DNA of 14,676 bases, from NCBI GenBank assembly GCA_937871605.1, contig CALMRM010000053.1:1-14676 (forward strand), written 5' to 3'. Shown here in pieces: positions 8,571 to 14,676 of this stretch (the first letter of the stretch is position 1; every line of letters begins with the position of its first letter). Source of the stretch: an uncultured Terriglobus sp. GTDB taxonomy: Bacteria > Acidobacteriota > Terriglobia > Terriglobales > Acidobacteriaceae. Under the pieces are notes generated by a model that saw nothing but the letters and a program-made list of their open reading frames with translations, was not told the DNA's origin and did no database searches. The position numbers and the translations under genes are program-made.

Positions 8571-9893
8571 ATGCGTTACTTGGTGCTACTCCTCCTGCTG
8601 CTCCACGCGCCGCACGCCTGCGGGGCCGCCACCAAAGCGGAAGAGTTGGCGCTGCAGGCAGCTCAGCATGAACTGGATACCTCTCCGCGGGACGGGAACA
8701 TTCCGTCATACCACCTCTCGCCCGAGGCGCTGCACAAGGGGCAGCTGCTGCAGCAATCCTGGGTGCGAACGCACTTCCTGGGTGAAGTCTGGCAGATTGC
8801 TCAGTTGCTGCTGCTGTTACAACTCGGTTTGATCTCCCGTACACAGGCGGCAGTCACGCGCCGGTTCAAGAGCCGCTGGGTCCAGGGGTACGCCTTTCTC
8901 TTGTTGTTTCTACTGGCAACCACTCTGCTGACCCTTCCGCTCGACGTCTACGCGCAGTGGATGCAGCGCTCGTATGGGTTGTCGGTGCAGAGCTGGGCAA
9001 GCTGGGCAGGGGACCTGCTGAAAGGATTTACTCTTACCTGGGCCTTCGGCGGCCTAATCGTGATGCTGCTGTTCCTATGCATCCTTAAACTGCCGCGCAC
9101 TTGGTGGTTTGCCTTCTGGCTGGCGGCGGTTCCCATCACCGTAGCTGGCATCTTTGTGACGCCCTATGTCATTGATCCGCTTTTCAACACCTTTGAACCA
9201 CTCGCACGCTCTCAGCCAAAACTCGTTCAACGATTGGAGCAGGTGGCGCAGCGCGGCCACATGAACATTCCTCCGGAACGCATGTTTCTGATGAGGGCAT
9301 CCGATAAAGTCACGACGCTTAACGCATACGTCACCGGCTTCGGAGCCTCGAAACGCGTGGTGGTTTGGGATACATCGCTCGCCAGGGGAACATCGGACGA
9401 GGTTCTTTTCATCTTCGGTCATGAGTCCGGGCACTATGTCCTGCACCACATCGTGCGGGGCATCCTCATTTCCATGCTCGGTCTCTTCGTCCTGCTCTGC
9501 TTCAGTGCCCGGCTGCTGGCTTGGGCAGTAGGCCGTTTCGGCTCGAGTTGGGGGATCAGGTCGCAGAACGACTGGGGCGCGCTTGCCGTCCTCCTGTTGG
9601 CGTTCTCCTGCATTTCTCCCCTGGTGGAACCGGTTTCCTCAAGCATGACGCGCATACAGGAACACGCTGCAGACGTGTATGGCCAGGAAGCCATTCACGG
9701 GATTGTGGCCGACCCCGCCACAACTGCACGCGACGCTTTCCAGGTGCTGGGAGAAACAAGCTTTGATGTGCCAAATCCGTCACAAGTCCTGGAGTTCTGG
9801 ACCTACTCACACCCGTCCATTGGCCGGCGTGCGGCGTTTGCCGTGCACTACCAGCCTTGGGCGGAGGGTATGCAGCCAAAGTACTTGAAATAA
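8571..9893 (+). CDS. Ste24-like M48 membrane metalloprotease
   Basis: Zinc metalloprotease of family M48 with a Ste24-type N-terminal membrane region, probably acting in membrane protein quality control; the substrate is unknown. In 440 residues, 1-18 look like a signal peptide (poly-Leu core, ending HACGA). Hydrophobic spans follow at about 72-90, 105-125, 153-172, 178-200, 295-320 and 336-352. The catalytic motif is HESGH (H284, E285, H288), and the third zinc ligand is probably E364 in QEHAADVYG. The Ste24-like segment YVIDPLFNTFEPL is present before the catalytic domain, and the end carries the typical THPS-like SHPSIGRR. The stop lies 11 bp from the convergent NRAMP-type gene, with no terminator visible between them. 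A cleavable signal peptide on this architecture is a little unusual; the first hydrophobic stretch may instead be a membrane anchor. Confidence 0.92.
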   Translation: MRYLVLLLLLLHAPHACGAATKAEELALQAAQHELDTSPRDGNIPSYHLSPEALHKGQLLQQSWVRTHFLGEVWQIAQLLLLLQLGLISRTQAAVTRRFKSRWVQGYAFLLLFLLATTLLTLPLDVYAQWMQRSYGLSVQSWASWAGDLLKGFTLTWAFGGLIVMLLFLCILKLPRTWWFAFWLAAVPITVAGIFVTPYVIDPLFNTFEPLARSQPKLVQRLEQVAQRGHMNIPPERMFLMRASDKVTTLNAYVTGFGASKRVVVWDTSLARGTSDEVLFIFGHESGHYVLHHIVRGILISMLGLFVLLCFSARLLAWAVGRFGSSWGIRSQNDWGALAVLLLAFSCISPLVEPVSSSMTRIQEHAADVYGQEAIHGIVADPATTARDAFQVLGETSFDVPNPSQVLEFWTYSHPSIGRRAAFAVHYQPWAEGMQPKYLK

Positions 9894-9904
9894 CAGTCTT
9901 GTAA

Positions 9905-11164
9905 TTACTGGATAAAGGAGCGTATGGATTGCCAGACCAGTACCACCGAAAGCACAGTAACAATGGCTGCAGTGGTCACCGCAACACCGTTGAACCACCA
10001 TCCATTGCGATGAGCGCCCATCAGCTCCCGGCTATTGACCAGGCGGAGCATGTAGTACATCACTACCGGCAGCAGCAGACCATTTAACACCTGCGAAAGG
10101 ACGGCCATACTTACGAGCGGAAACCCTGGCAGAAGAACAACCCCGGCACCGGCGGCGATCAAGCCCGTGTAGAGCCAGTAAAAGACTGGTGCCTGTTTCC
10201 ATGATCGGTCAAGCCCGCTCTCAAAGCCCAAGCCCTCACACACCGTGTATGCCGTGGAAAGTGGCAGGATCGATGCCGCAAACAATGACGCATTGAAGAG
10301 CCCGGCAGCAAACAGGAGGAACGCGTAGTCGCCGGCAATAGGTCGCATCGCTTCCGCCGCATCGGCCGGCACGTTGATGTTTCGCACGCCATGCACCCAG
10401 AGTGTGGCAGCACACACCACCACGATGAACCATGCCACAATGTCCGTAAAGATGGAGCCGATTGTCACGTCTAGACGGGTGGCACTGTACTGGCGAACCG
10501 TTACACCCTTCTCCACAATGGAGCTTTGCAAGTAAAACTGCATCCAAGGCGTGATGGTGGTGCCAATGACACCAACAGTCATGTAGAGGTAATTACGATC
10601 GCTCCATGCGGCTCGTTGCGGCAGTTTGACCGTTTGCACCAGCGCCTCATGCCAATCCGGCCGGCCCAGCACGCCTGCCACGATGTAAGCGAGGTACACC
10701 ACAGATGCGAAGAGAAAGATCTTCTCGACGATTTTGTAATCACCCTTGACGACTAGCGCCCACACCAGCACCGCGCACACGGGCACGGCCAGGTATTTGC
10801 TGATGTGAAATAGCTGCATGGACCCTGCGATGCCCGTGAATTCCGCGATAACATTGCCGAAGTTGACCACCACAAGCAGCAACATCATGACTACTGTCAT
10901 GCGAAGGCCGAACTCCTCGCGGATCAAATCCGAAAGGCCCTTCCCGGTGACCGCACCCATGCGTGCGCACATCTCCTGTACCACGATCAAAGCGAGCGTG
11001 ATGGGAACCATGGTCCACAGCAAGGAGTAGCCGTATTGCGCGCCCGCCTGTGAGTAGGTGAGGATCCCACCCGCATCATTGTCGACATTGGCGGTGATAA
11101 AGCCTGGGCCCAGCGCTGCGACAAAGAACAGCACACGTCCGCGCCAGCTACGCAGCCACGTCAT
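9905..11164 (-). CDS. NRAMP-fold divalent cation transporter lacking canonical metal-site motifs (NRMT-like, Mg2+ candidate)
   Basis: Inner-membrane transporter of the NRAMP/SLC11 family, 419 residues with about 11 hydrophobic spans. The fold is clear from GPGF (19-22), SQAGAQYGYSLLW (38-50), the IVVQEMCARMGAVTGKGLSD segment and the TM6 region. However, TM1 reads DNDAGG (D30-A31-G32-G33) where metal-transporting NRAMPs have DPGN. TM6 reads G201-T-T-I-T-P-W where they have G-A-T-V-M-P-H, so the metal-selective Met and adjacent His are replaced by Thr205 and Trp207. Loss of that Met is a hallmark of NRAMP-related Mg2+ transporters (NRMT). Its ATG overlaps the glycosyltransferase stop by 4 nt (ATGA), and the first gene of the operon encodes an MgtE-type sensor. 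Mg2+ as substrate is inference; the label mntH would be misleading. Confidence 0.88.
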   Translation of the reverse strand: MTWLRSWRGRVLFFVAALGPGFITANVDNDAGGILTYSQAGAQYGYSLLWTMVPITLALIVVQEMCARMGAVTGKGLSDLIREEFGLRMTVVMMLLLVVVNFGNVIAEFTGIAGSMQLFHISKYLAVPVCAVLVWALVVKGDYKIVEKIFLFASVVYLAYIVAGVLGRPDWHEALVQTVKLPQRAAWSDRNYLYMTVGVIGTTITPWMQFYLQSSIVEKGVTVRQYSATRLDVTIGSIFTDIVAWFIVVVCAATLWVHGVRNINVPADAAEAMRPIAGDYAFLLFAAGLFNASLFAASILPLSTAYTVCEGLGFESGLDRSWKQAPVFYWLYTGLIAAGAGVVLLPGFPLVSMAVLSQVLNGLLLPVVMYYMLRLVNSRELMGAHRNGWWFNGVAVTTAAIVTVLSVVLVWQSIRSFIQ

Positions 11165-12210
11165 GTGCGCTGAACTCGTTGAGTCAGCATCGGTCCGATA
11201 TGGTCCACGATGTGGCGCACTTGTGTGTCGTTGTCATACCCGCTGGCCCATGCCCGTTGCTGCCCTGCAAGCGCGATCCGGTTGCGGGCTGCCTCGTCCG
11301 GCAGATATAGCCGTATCTTGGCCGCAAGTTCCTCGTAGCCGGAGAAGAAGACTGCCTCCTCATCTTCGCGAAAGCGGTCCAGGTGACCCTTTGACCTCTC
11401 GACCAGTAAGAAACCTCCACATGCGGCGATCTCGAAGCTCTTGTGCGCAAATTCATCCTGGTTGCTGTGCGTAAGGAAGCTCAGATTGATGCGTGAGCGC
11501 CAAATCGCCTCACGATAGCGGCTGCCCGTCAGCTCGCCCTCCCTGTAAACATCACGCAGAGCCTGAGCACTCAAGGCCTGTGCCCAATGACGTTCTCCAC
11601 CAGAAGTGACCACAGGTAAGCCTTCCGCAAATAGCCGTGCCAGTGTCATCGCACGCTGGTCATAGGGCGTACCGATGAACGACACACCTCGATCCCGCTG
11701 AGCGTCGGTGTACGGCGGAACTGCAGGAAAGTGGACCGTTGGCTCAAACGCTGTCTGTACCTTGATAACGTCCCGGGCACCAGCGGCCCGGTAATCCTGC
11801 AGATTGCGGTCACGCTGCGTGCAGTGCAGGTCGTAGTGAGGGATTGCCTTTTTGTACAAGCGCCATCCAGGATCGCGTCGCGGTCCAAAGAAGTTATCGA
11901 TCATGTATGACACAGTGATCACGCCCATGCCCCGCAGCTCCTGCAAGGTTGCGGCCTGCATCCACAGCACCTTGTCGGCCCACAGAACGTCTGGCTGCTC
12001 TTGCCGGGCGAGTCGCAACAGGTCGGAGTTCAGGCGCCGGACCTCTGGCCCGGCAGCAAGTCGGAACTCCAGCTTACGCAGCAATGCCTGGCGCTGCCCG
12101 TACTCCAGCATGTTTACCGTCGTGACCTCGTGGCCTTCACGACGCAGCGCCAACACGCGATACCATGCAGAGTCGTACTCGGCCAAATTGGAGACGTACA
12201 AAATTTTCAT
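11161..12210 (-). CDS. CgeB-like glycosyltransferase
   Basis: Predicted cytosolic GT-B-type glycosyltransferase of the CgeB/Glyco_trans_1_2 group. The 349 residues start with MKILYVSN, a Rossmann-like N-terminal half that includes SYMIDNFFGPRRDPGW (101-116), and contain a C-terminal nucleotide-sugar site with NQDEFAHKSFEIAACGGFLL (250-269), the CgeB signature, followed by VERSKGH and the closing helix IALAGQQRAWASGY. CgeB proteins are linked to spore coat maturation in Bacillus and to surface or nucleoside-linked sugar decoration elsewhere; donor and acceptor are unknown here. It sits 1 nt after the MgtE-N gene stop and overlaps the transporter start, so it is firmly inside a cation-transport operon without an obvious reason. 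No signal peptide or membrane span is seen. Confidence 0.85.
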   Translation of the reverse strand: MKILYVSNLAEYDSAWYRVLALRREGHEVTTVNMLEYGQRQALLRKLEFRLAAGPEVRRLNSDLLRLARQEQPDVLWADKVLWMQAATLQELRGMGVITVSYMIDNFFGPRRDPGWRLYKKAIPHYDLHCTQRDRNLQDYRAAGARDVIKVQTAFEPTVHFPAVPPYTDAQRDRGVSFIGTPYDQRAMTLARLFAEGLPVVTSGGERHWAQALSAQALRDVYREGELTGSRYREAIWRSRINLSFLTHSNQDEFAHKSFEIAACGGFLLVERSKGHLDRFREDEEAVFFSGYEELAAKIRLYLPDEAARNRIALAGQQRAWASGYDNDTQVRHIVDHIGPMLTQRVQRT

Positions 12211-12211
12211 G

Positions 12212-13483
12212 TCAGCGCTCCGCTCGCAGTAGCGCGATCACCTGCTCAGCGTAGATAACCCCAGCAAGCGTCCCGTCGGCATTGAGCACCGCGAGCGATC
12301 GCAGATTGTATTTATCAAACAGCTCAGCCACCTGCCGGCTGCTGGCATCAAGGGTGCACGAAGGAGCGCGCTGCTCCTGTAGTGAAAGCAACTGCGCTTC
12401 ACCAGCAGCAAGAGCGATGCGGGCCAAGCTGACTACCCCGCTCAACCGCTCGTCTCTGCCGAAGAGGAAGACTTCACTCACCGTCTCGACGTCCCCCTCG
12501 AAGGCGCGCAGCGCTCCGATCGCATCGGCCACCGTAGCTGTCTCCGGCACTGCAACGTAATCCGTGGTCATGCGGCCTGCCGCCCAGTCGTCTGGAAACT
12601 CCAGCAACTCTTCCACGTCGGCACGCTCGTCAGGCTCCATCTCGTGCAAGATTGCTTCAGATCGTTCGGGCGGCAACTCCGAGAGCAGATCGGCCGCGGC
12701 GCCCGGATCCATCTCCTCCACAATGTCGGCGGCCTTGCTGGAATCCATGCGTTCAAGCAAGGAACGCTGCAACTTGGGCTCGATTTCCTCAAGCGCCTCT
12801 GCTGCTACCTCCTCGTCGAGCGAGGTGAACACTGCGTCACGTTCTACCGGATCAAGGTCCTCAAGTATGTCCGCGATGTCAGCCGGATGCAATGAAGAGA
12901 GCCGGTCACCCTCCACTTTCAGCCGTACGCGGCGTGCGGGATCACGATCAATGAGATCGACAAATTCCCATGGGATACCGCGCGGCTGAAACCGGCGAGC
13001 CACCGCCTCGACCATGCTCTGTGGCAATCCTTTGAGCAACCGCCTAACGGCTCCTCGCAGCCCAACTTCAACTTCGGCGATGCGCAAGTGGCAAACATTG
13101 TCGTGATCGATCTCCCAGACCAGTTCTACGTCGTTCACCCGCACAACCTTGTGGCCGTGCACATCGATAATCTGCTGATCCAGCAGGTCGCGTTCCAGCA
13201 GCACCGAGGATGCCGGAATATCAGCCTCTGTGAGCATCGTGCCGGGCCGCACTTTGAGCTCGTCGCCCTTGCTAATCTGCAGCCCCTGCATGGGCACAGT
13301 CAGCACGGTAGAACCCCGTAAGCGCCCCGTCCGTGACAGCAGCAGGCTACTCACATGCGTGCCGATCTTTTCAGACACCAAGAGAAACTCGGCGATGCGT
13401 CCAACAGTGGCACCATCTTCGCTTTGAACACGCGCGCCAACCAGCGACGACAGGCTGACACGGCGCACTGTTTGACTTGTCAC
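12212..13483 (-). CDS. Soluble PRC-barrel / MgtE N-domain / CBS-pair protein (putative Mg2+ sensor)
   Basis: Soluble 423-residue protein with the cytosolic regulatory half of MgtE Mg2+ channels but no membrane domain. Residues about 8-80 and 95-140 look like PRC-barrel segments (LVGARVQSEDGATVGRI; IIDVHGHKVVRVNDVELV). Residues about 198-300 form an MgtE-N superhelix (LHPADIADILEDLDPVERDA, then repeated acidic helices with AADIVEEMDPGAAADLLSEL). A linker RMTTDYVAV leads into two CBS motifs (about 305-362 and 370-423). In MgtE this module binds Mg2+ through acidic residues and closes the channel when Mg2+ is high. The gene ends cleanly and is not a broken mgtE: the frame runs to TGA 1 nt before the glycosyltransferase. 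The start is GTG with GAGGAGGG 6 nt upstream. It is the first gene of the operon ending in the NRAMP-type transporter. Confidence 0.9.
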   Translation of the reverse strand: MTSQTVRRVSLSSLVGARVQSEDGATVGRIAEFLLVSEKIGTHVSSLLLSRTGRLRGSTVLTVPMQGLQISKGDELKVRPGTMLTEADIPASSVLLERDLLDQQIIDVHGHKVVRVNDVELVWEIDHDNVCHLRIAEVEVGLRGAVRRLLKGLPQSMVEAVARRFQPRGIPWEFVDLIDRDPARRVRLKVEGDRLSSLHPADIADILEDLDPVERDAVFTSLDEEVAAEALEEIEPKLQRSLLERMDSSKAADIVEEMDPGAAADLLSELPPERSEAILHEMEPDERADVEELLEFPDDWAAGRMTTDYVAVPETATVADAIGALRAFEGDVETVSEVFLFGRDERLSGVVSLARIALAAGEAQLLSLQEQRAPSCTLDASSRQVAELFDKYNLRSLAVLNADGTLAGVIYAEQVIALLRAER

Positions 13484-13489
13484 GCCATG

Positions 13490-13497
13490 CCCTCCTC
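13490..13497 (-). promoter_or_regulatory. Strong ribosome binding site before GTG start of the PRC/MgtE-N gene
   Basis: GAGGAGGG on the minus strand lies 6 nt before GTG at 13483. A nearby ATG (ATGGCGTGA) is out of frame and stops at once, so the GTG is the real start. Confidence 0.8.
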
Positions 13498-13583
13498 ATC
13501 CTGCGGCTAAGCGCAGTCTACCGAACGCGTCCCAACTTGTGCCACAGCACCTGCCTGCATGTAGCTCCTGTGCCCGTTGTTTC

Positions 13584-13612
13584 TTGACAATCTCGCACGG
13601 GGCCATGACACT
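13584..13612 (+). promoter_or_regulatory. Candidate promoter for the rsbW-like gene
   Basis: A consensus -35 TTGACA (13584-13589) is followed after 17 nt by GACACT (13607-13612), a poor -10 with 3 of 6 matches. If used, transcription would start near 13619, downstream of the ATG at 13605, and translation would have to begin at the TTG at 13653. By-eye call only. Confidence 0.3.
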
Positions 13613-14093
13613 GCCCGTAGGACGGTCTGTCCGCCCCAGCCGCAGGAGCAGCTTGCCAAATCCGCCAACAGCCCGCACCAGCTTGACGCTTGCTTCAACG
13701 CTGGCGACCGTAGACCGCGTGGAGCAGGAAGCTGAGGCCTTCGCAACGCACTTCGGCTTTGACGAGGATGAAGTCAGCAACATCGCCATGGCAGTGCGCG
13801 AGGCTACCGTGAATGCCGTTGTTCACGGTAACGGATACAGCGGCAGTAAAGAGATCGTTGTTGTATTCGAGGCGACAGAGACGGATTTGCTTTTCCGTGT
13901 CGCCGACCAGGGCAGCGGGTTTGATCCCACCGCCATTCCGGACCCCCTGTCACCAGAGAACATCCTCCGTGGTTCAGGACGGGGTGTGTTTCTGATGCGA
14001 GCATTTATGGACGGCGTAGATTTTCGGCAGCTGTCACCTGGAACGGAACTTACACTTACGAAACACCGTATCGCCGCAGGGGCGGACGCCTGA
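13605..14093 (+). CDS. RsbW-like anti-sigma factor / serine kinase (HATPase_c_2)
   Basis: GHKL-fold ATP-binding protein of the RsbW/SpoIIAB type, which binds and inhibits a sigma factor and phosphorylates its STAS antagonist. The N box is visible in IAMAVREATVNAVVHGNGY (E-x-x-x-N-A-x-x-H), the G1 box in ADQGSGFDP, and the G2 box in SGRGVFLMRAFMDGV. The conserved domain begins around LTLASTLATVDRVEQ, so the start is uncertain. Options are ATG at 13605 (used here, only weak GGGG upstream), TTG at 13653 with AGGAG 4 nt upstream, or TTG at 13683 where family similarity begins. The frame is open back to a GTG at 13539. The rsbV-like gene follows after 39 bp. No sigma factor is encoded nearby, so the target is unknown; it may be a non-sigma regulator. 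Confidence 0.87.
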   Translation: MTLPVGRSVRPSRRSSLPNPPTARTSLTLASTLATVDRVEQEAEAFATHFGFDEDEVSNIAMAVREATVNAVVHGNGYSGSKEIVVVFEATETDLLFRVADQGSGFDPTAIPDPLSPENILRGSGRGVFLMRAFMDGVDFRQLSPGTELTLTKHRIAAGADA

Positions 14094-14121
14094 CACTATT
14101 CAACGACGCCGACCTTTCGGC

Positions 14122-14126
14122 AGGAG
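14122..14126 (+). promoter_or_regulatory. Ribosome binding site of the rsbV-like gene
   Basis: AGGAG lies 6 nt before the ATG at 14133, a much better site than that of the upstream rsbW-like gene. This suggests the antagonist may be translated more strongly than the kinase. Confidence 0.7.
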
Positions 14127-14132
14127 ACCACG

Positions 14133-14480
14133 ATGAGCATCAAGGTAAGCACGCGCCAGGTAGATGGCGTTACCATTCTCGATCTGAGCGGCCGCATCAC
14201 CCTAGGTGAAGGCAGTGTCACACTGCGCGACGCCATTCGCGAGCTCTTGGCGAAGGGTGACAAAAACATCCTGCTCAACCTGGGCGATGTGAGCTATATC
14301 GATAGCTCAGGTATCGGTGAGCTCGTAAGTGCCTTCACCAGCGTCAAGAATGCAGGCGGTGAGTTGAAGCTGCTGAACCTGACCAAGAAGGTGCACGATC
14401 TCCTGCAGATTACCAAGCTGTACACAGTGTTCGACGTCAAAGACGATGAGACCAGCGCTGTGGGCTCTTTCACCCGGTAG
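14133..14480 (+). CDS. STAS anti-sigma factor antagonist (RsbV/SpoIIAA-like)
   Basis: Single-domain STAS protein of 115 residues. It releases the target of the RsbW-like kinase when unphosphorylated and is switched off by phosphorylation on a serine. The motif IDSSGIGELVSA places the phosphorylatable serine at S58, the same number as in Bacillus SpoIIAA. The N-terminal IKVSTRQVDGVTILDLSGRI and the central ILLNLGDVSYIDSSG strand are typical. It is co-oriented with the rsbW-like gene, 39 bp downstream, and ends 15 bp before a strong bidirectional terminator. Partner switching with the neighbouring kinase is inferred from context. No phosphatase of the RsbU type is visible in the window to reactivate it. 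Confidence 0.93.
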   Translation: MSIKVSTRQVDGVTILDLSGRITLGEGSVTLRDAIRELLAKGDKNILLNLGDVSYIDSSGIGELVSAFTSVKNAGGELKLLNLTKKVHDLLQITKLYTVFDVKDDETSAVGSFTR

Positions 14481-14494
14481 CCATGCTTTCGCAG

Positions 14495-14524
14495 AAAAGC
14501 CGTCGCATGTGCGACGGCCTTTTT
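14495..14524. terminator. Bidirectional intrinsic terminator between rsbV-like gene and lemA
   Basis: GCCGTCGC (14499-14506) pairs with GCGACGGC (14511-14518) across a 4-nt loop. It is preceded by AAAA and followed by five T residues on the plus strand, so it can terminate both the plus-strand rsbW/rsbV transcript and the convergent lemA transcript. Confidence 0.9.
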
Positions 14525-14546
14525 GTGCTTACGCCCGGACATGTAG

Positions 14547-14676
14547 CTAGTTGAAGTCCACCTTGGGCGCTTGGCGCGACGTAGGATCGGCACTGTAGTA
14601 AGTGTCTTTGCGATGGTAATTGGACAGGCTCGCCCATAGGCTGTTTGGGAACACAGAGATGGTGTTGTTGTAGTCC
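14547..14676 (-). CDS. lemA: LemA family protein, C-terminal end only
   Basis: Only the last 42 residues are in the window; the gene continues beyond the right edge. The reading YNNTISVFPNSLWASL, then SNYHRKDTYYSAD and the terminal RQAPKVDFN match the conserved C-terminus of LemA proteins (YN..I..FP…F.A…A…P.VDF). These are membrane-anchored, helical-bundle proteins of unclear function, often encoded next to M48 or TPM-domain proteins. The stop is TAG at 14547-14549, about 23 bp from the shared terminator. Function cannot be inferred further from this fragment. Confidence 0.85.
   Translation of the reverse strand, partial: DYNNTISVFPNSLWASLSNYHRKDTYYSADPTSRQAPKVDFN

Noticed and set aside
8801..8820. 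CTG trinucleotide run
   Set aside because: It is a short run of leucine codons in a membrane span of the M48 protease, not a repeat element.
12212..13483. A truncated or frameshifted mgtE channel gene
   Set aside because: No MgtE membrane segments are found in any frame downstream; the stop is followed after 1 nt by an intact glycosyltransferase. The PRC-barrel N-terminus also differs from MgtE, so this is a distinct soluble protein.
13484..13604. Sigma-54 type promoter (TGGCAC) upstream of the PRC/MgtE-N gene
   Set aside because: The -12 GC element is not at the required spacing; the next bases read TTGGGA.

Overview
The window is a dense, moderately GC-rich bacterial chromosome segment with 16 recognisable protein genes (14 complete, one cut at each end). 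There is no rRNA, tRNA, CRISPR array or insertion sequence, and every intergenic gap is shorter than about 175 bp. The protein set (SecA, paired XerC/XerD, CorC-like protein with DUF21, CgeB-like glycosyltransferase, PRC-barrel/MgtE-N protein beside an NRAMP relative, LemA) and the flavour of the proteins suggest an environmental Gram-negative bacterium, most likely Acidobacteriota (Terriglobales-like). That placement is inference from general resemblance, not from a marker gene.

Layout. 1-1646 (minus): the N-terminal two thirds of secA, starting at TTG behind a good ribosome binding site, with a candidate promoter and a strong inverted repeat upstream. 1820-3758 (minus): two tyrosine recombinases, XerD-like then XerC-like, overlapping by 8 bp. 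3814-4299 (plus): a YfcE-type metallophosphoesterase. 4307-6663 (minus): a CorC/HlyC-type DUF21-CBS protein translationally coupled to a lone OppB/DppB-type ABC permease. 6726-7058 (minus): thioredoxin with a textbook UUCG terminator. 7221-9893 (plus): a HAD-IB phosphatase, a MutT Nudix hydrolase and a Ste24-like M48 membrane protease. 9905-13483 (minus): a tightly packed three-gene operon of PRC-barrel/MgtE-N/CBS protein, CgeB-like glycosyltransferase and NRAMP-fold transporter. 13605-14480 (plus): an RsbW-like anti-sigma kinase and an RsbV/SpoIIAA-like STAS antagonist, closed by a bidirectional terminator shared with a convergent lemA gene cut by the right edge.

The most interesting unit is the 9905-13483 operon. 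Its NRAMP-fold protein lacks both hallmark transition-metal motifs: the TM1 DPGN position reads DAGG and the TM6 A-x-x-MPH position reads T-x-x-TPW. It is co-encoded with a soluble protein carrying the cytosolic Mg2+-sensing architecture of MgtE (N superhelix plus CBS pair) but no MgtE channel. The simplest reading is an NRAMP-related Mg2+ transporter (NRMT-like) with a detached MgtE-type sensor acting in trans. The glycosyltransferase between them is unexplained.

The other genes are mostly housekeeping: protein export (secA), chromosome dimer resolution (xerC/xerD), redox (trxA), nucleotide-pool sanitation (mutT) and membrane protein quality control (M48). The rsbW/rsbV pair is a partner-switching module whose sigma factor or other target is not in view.
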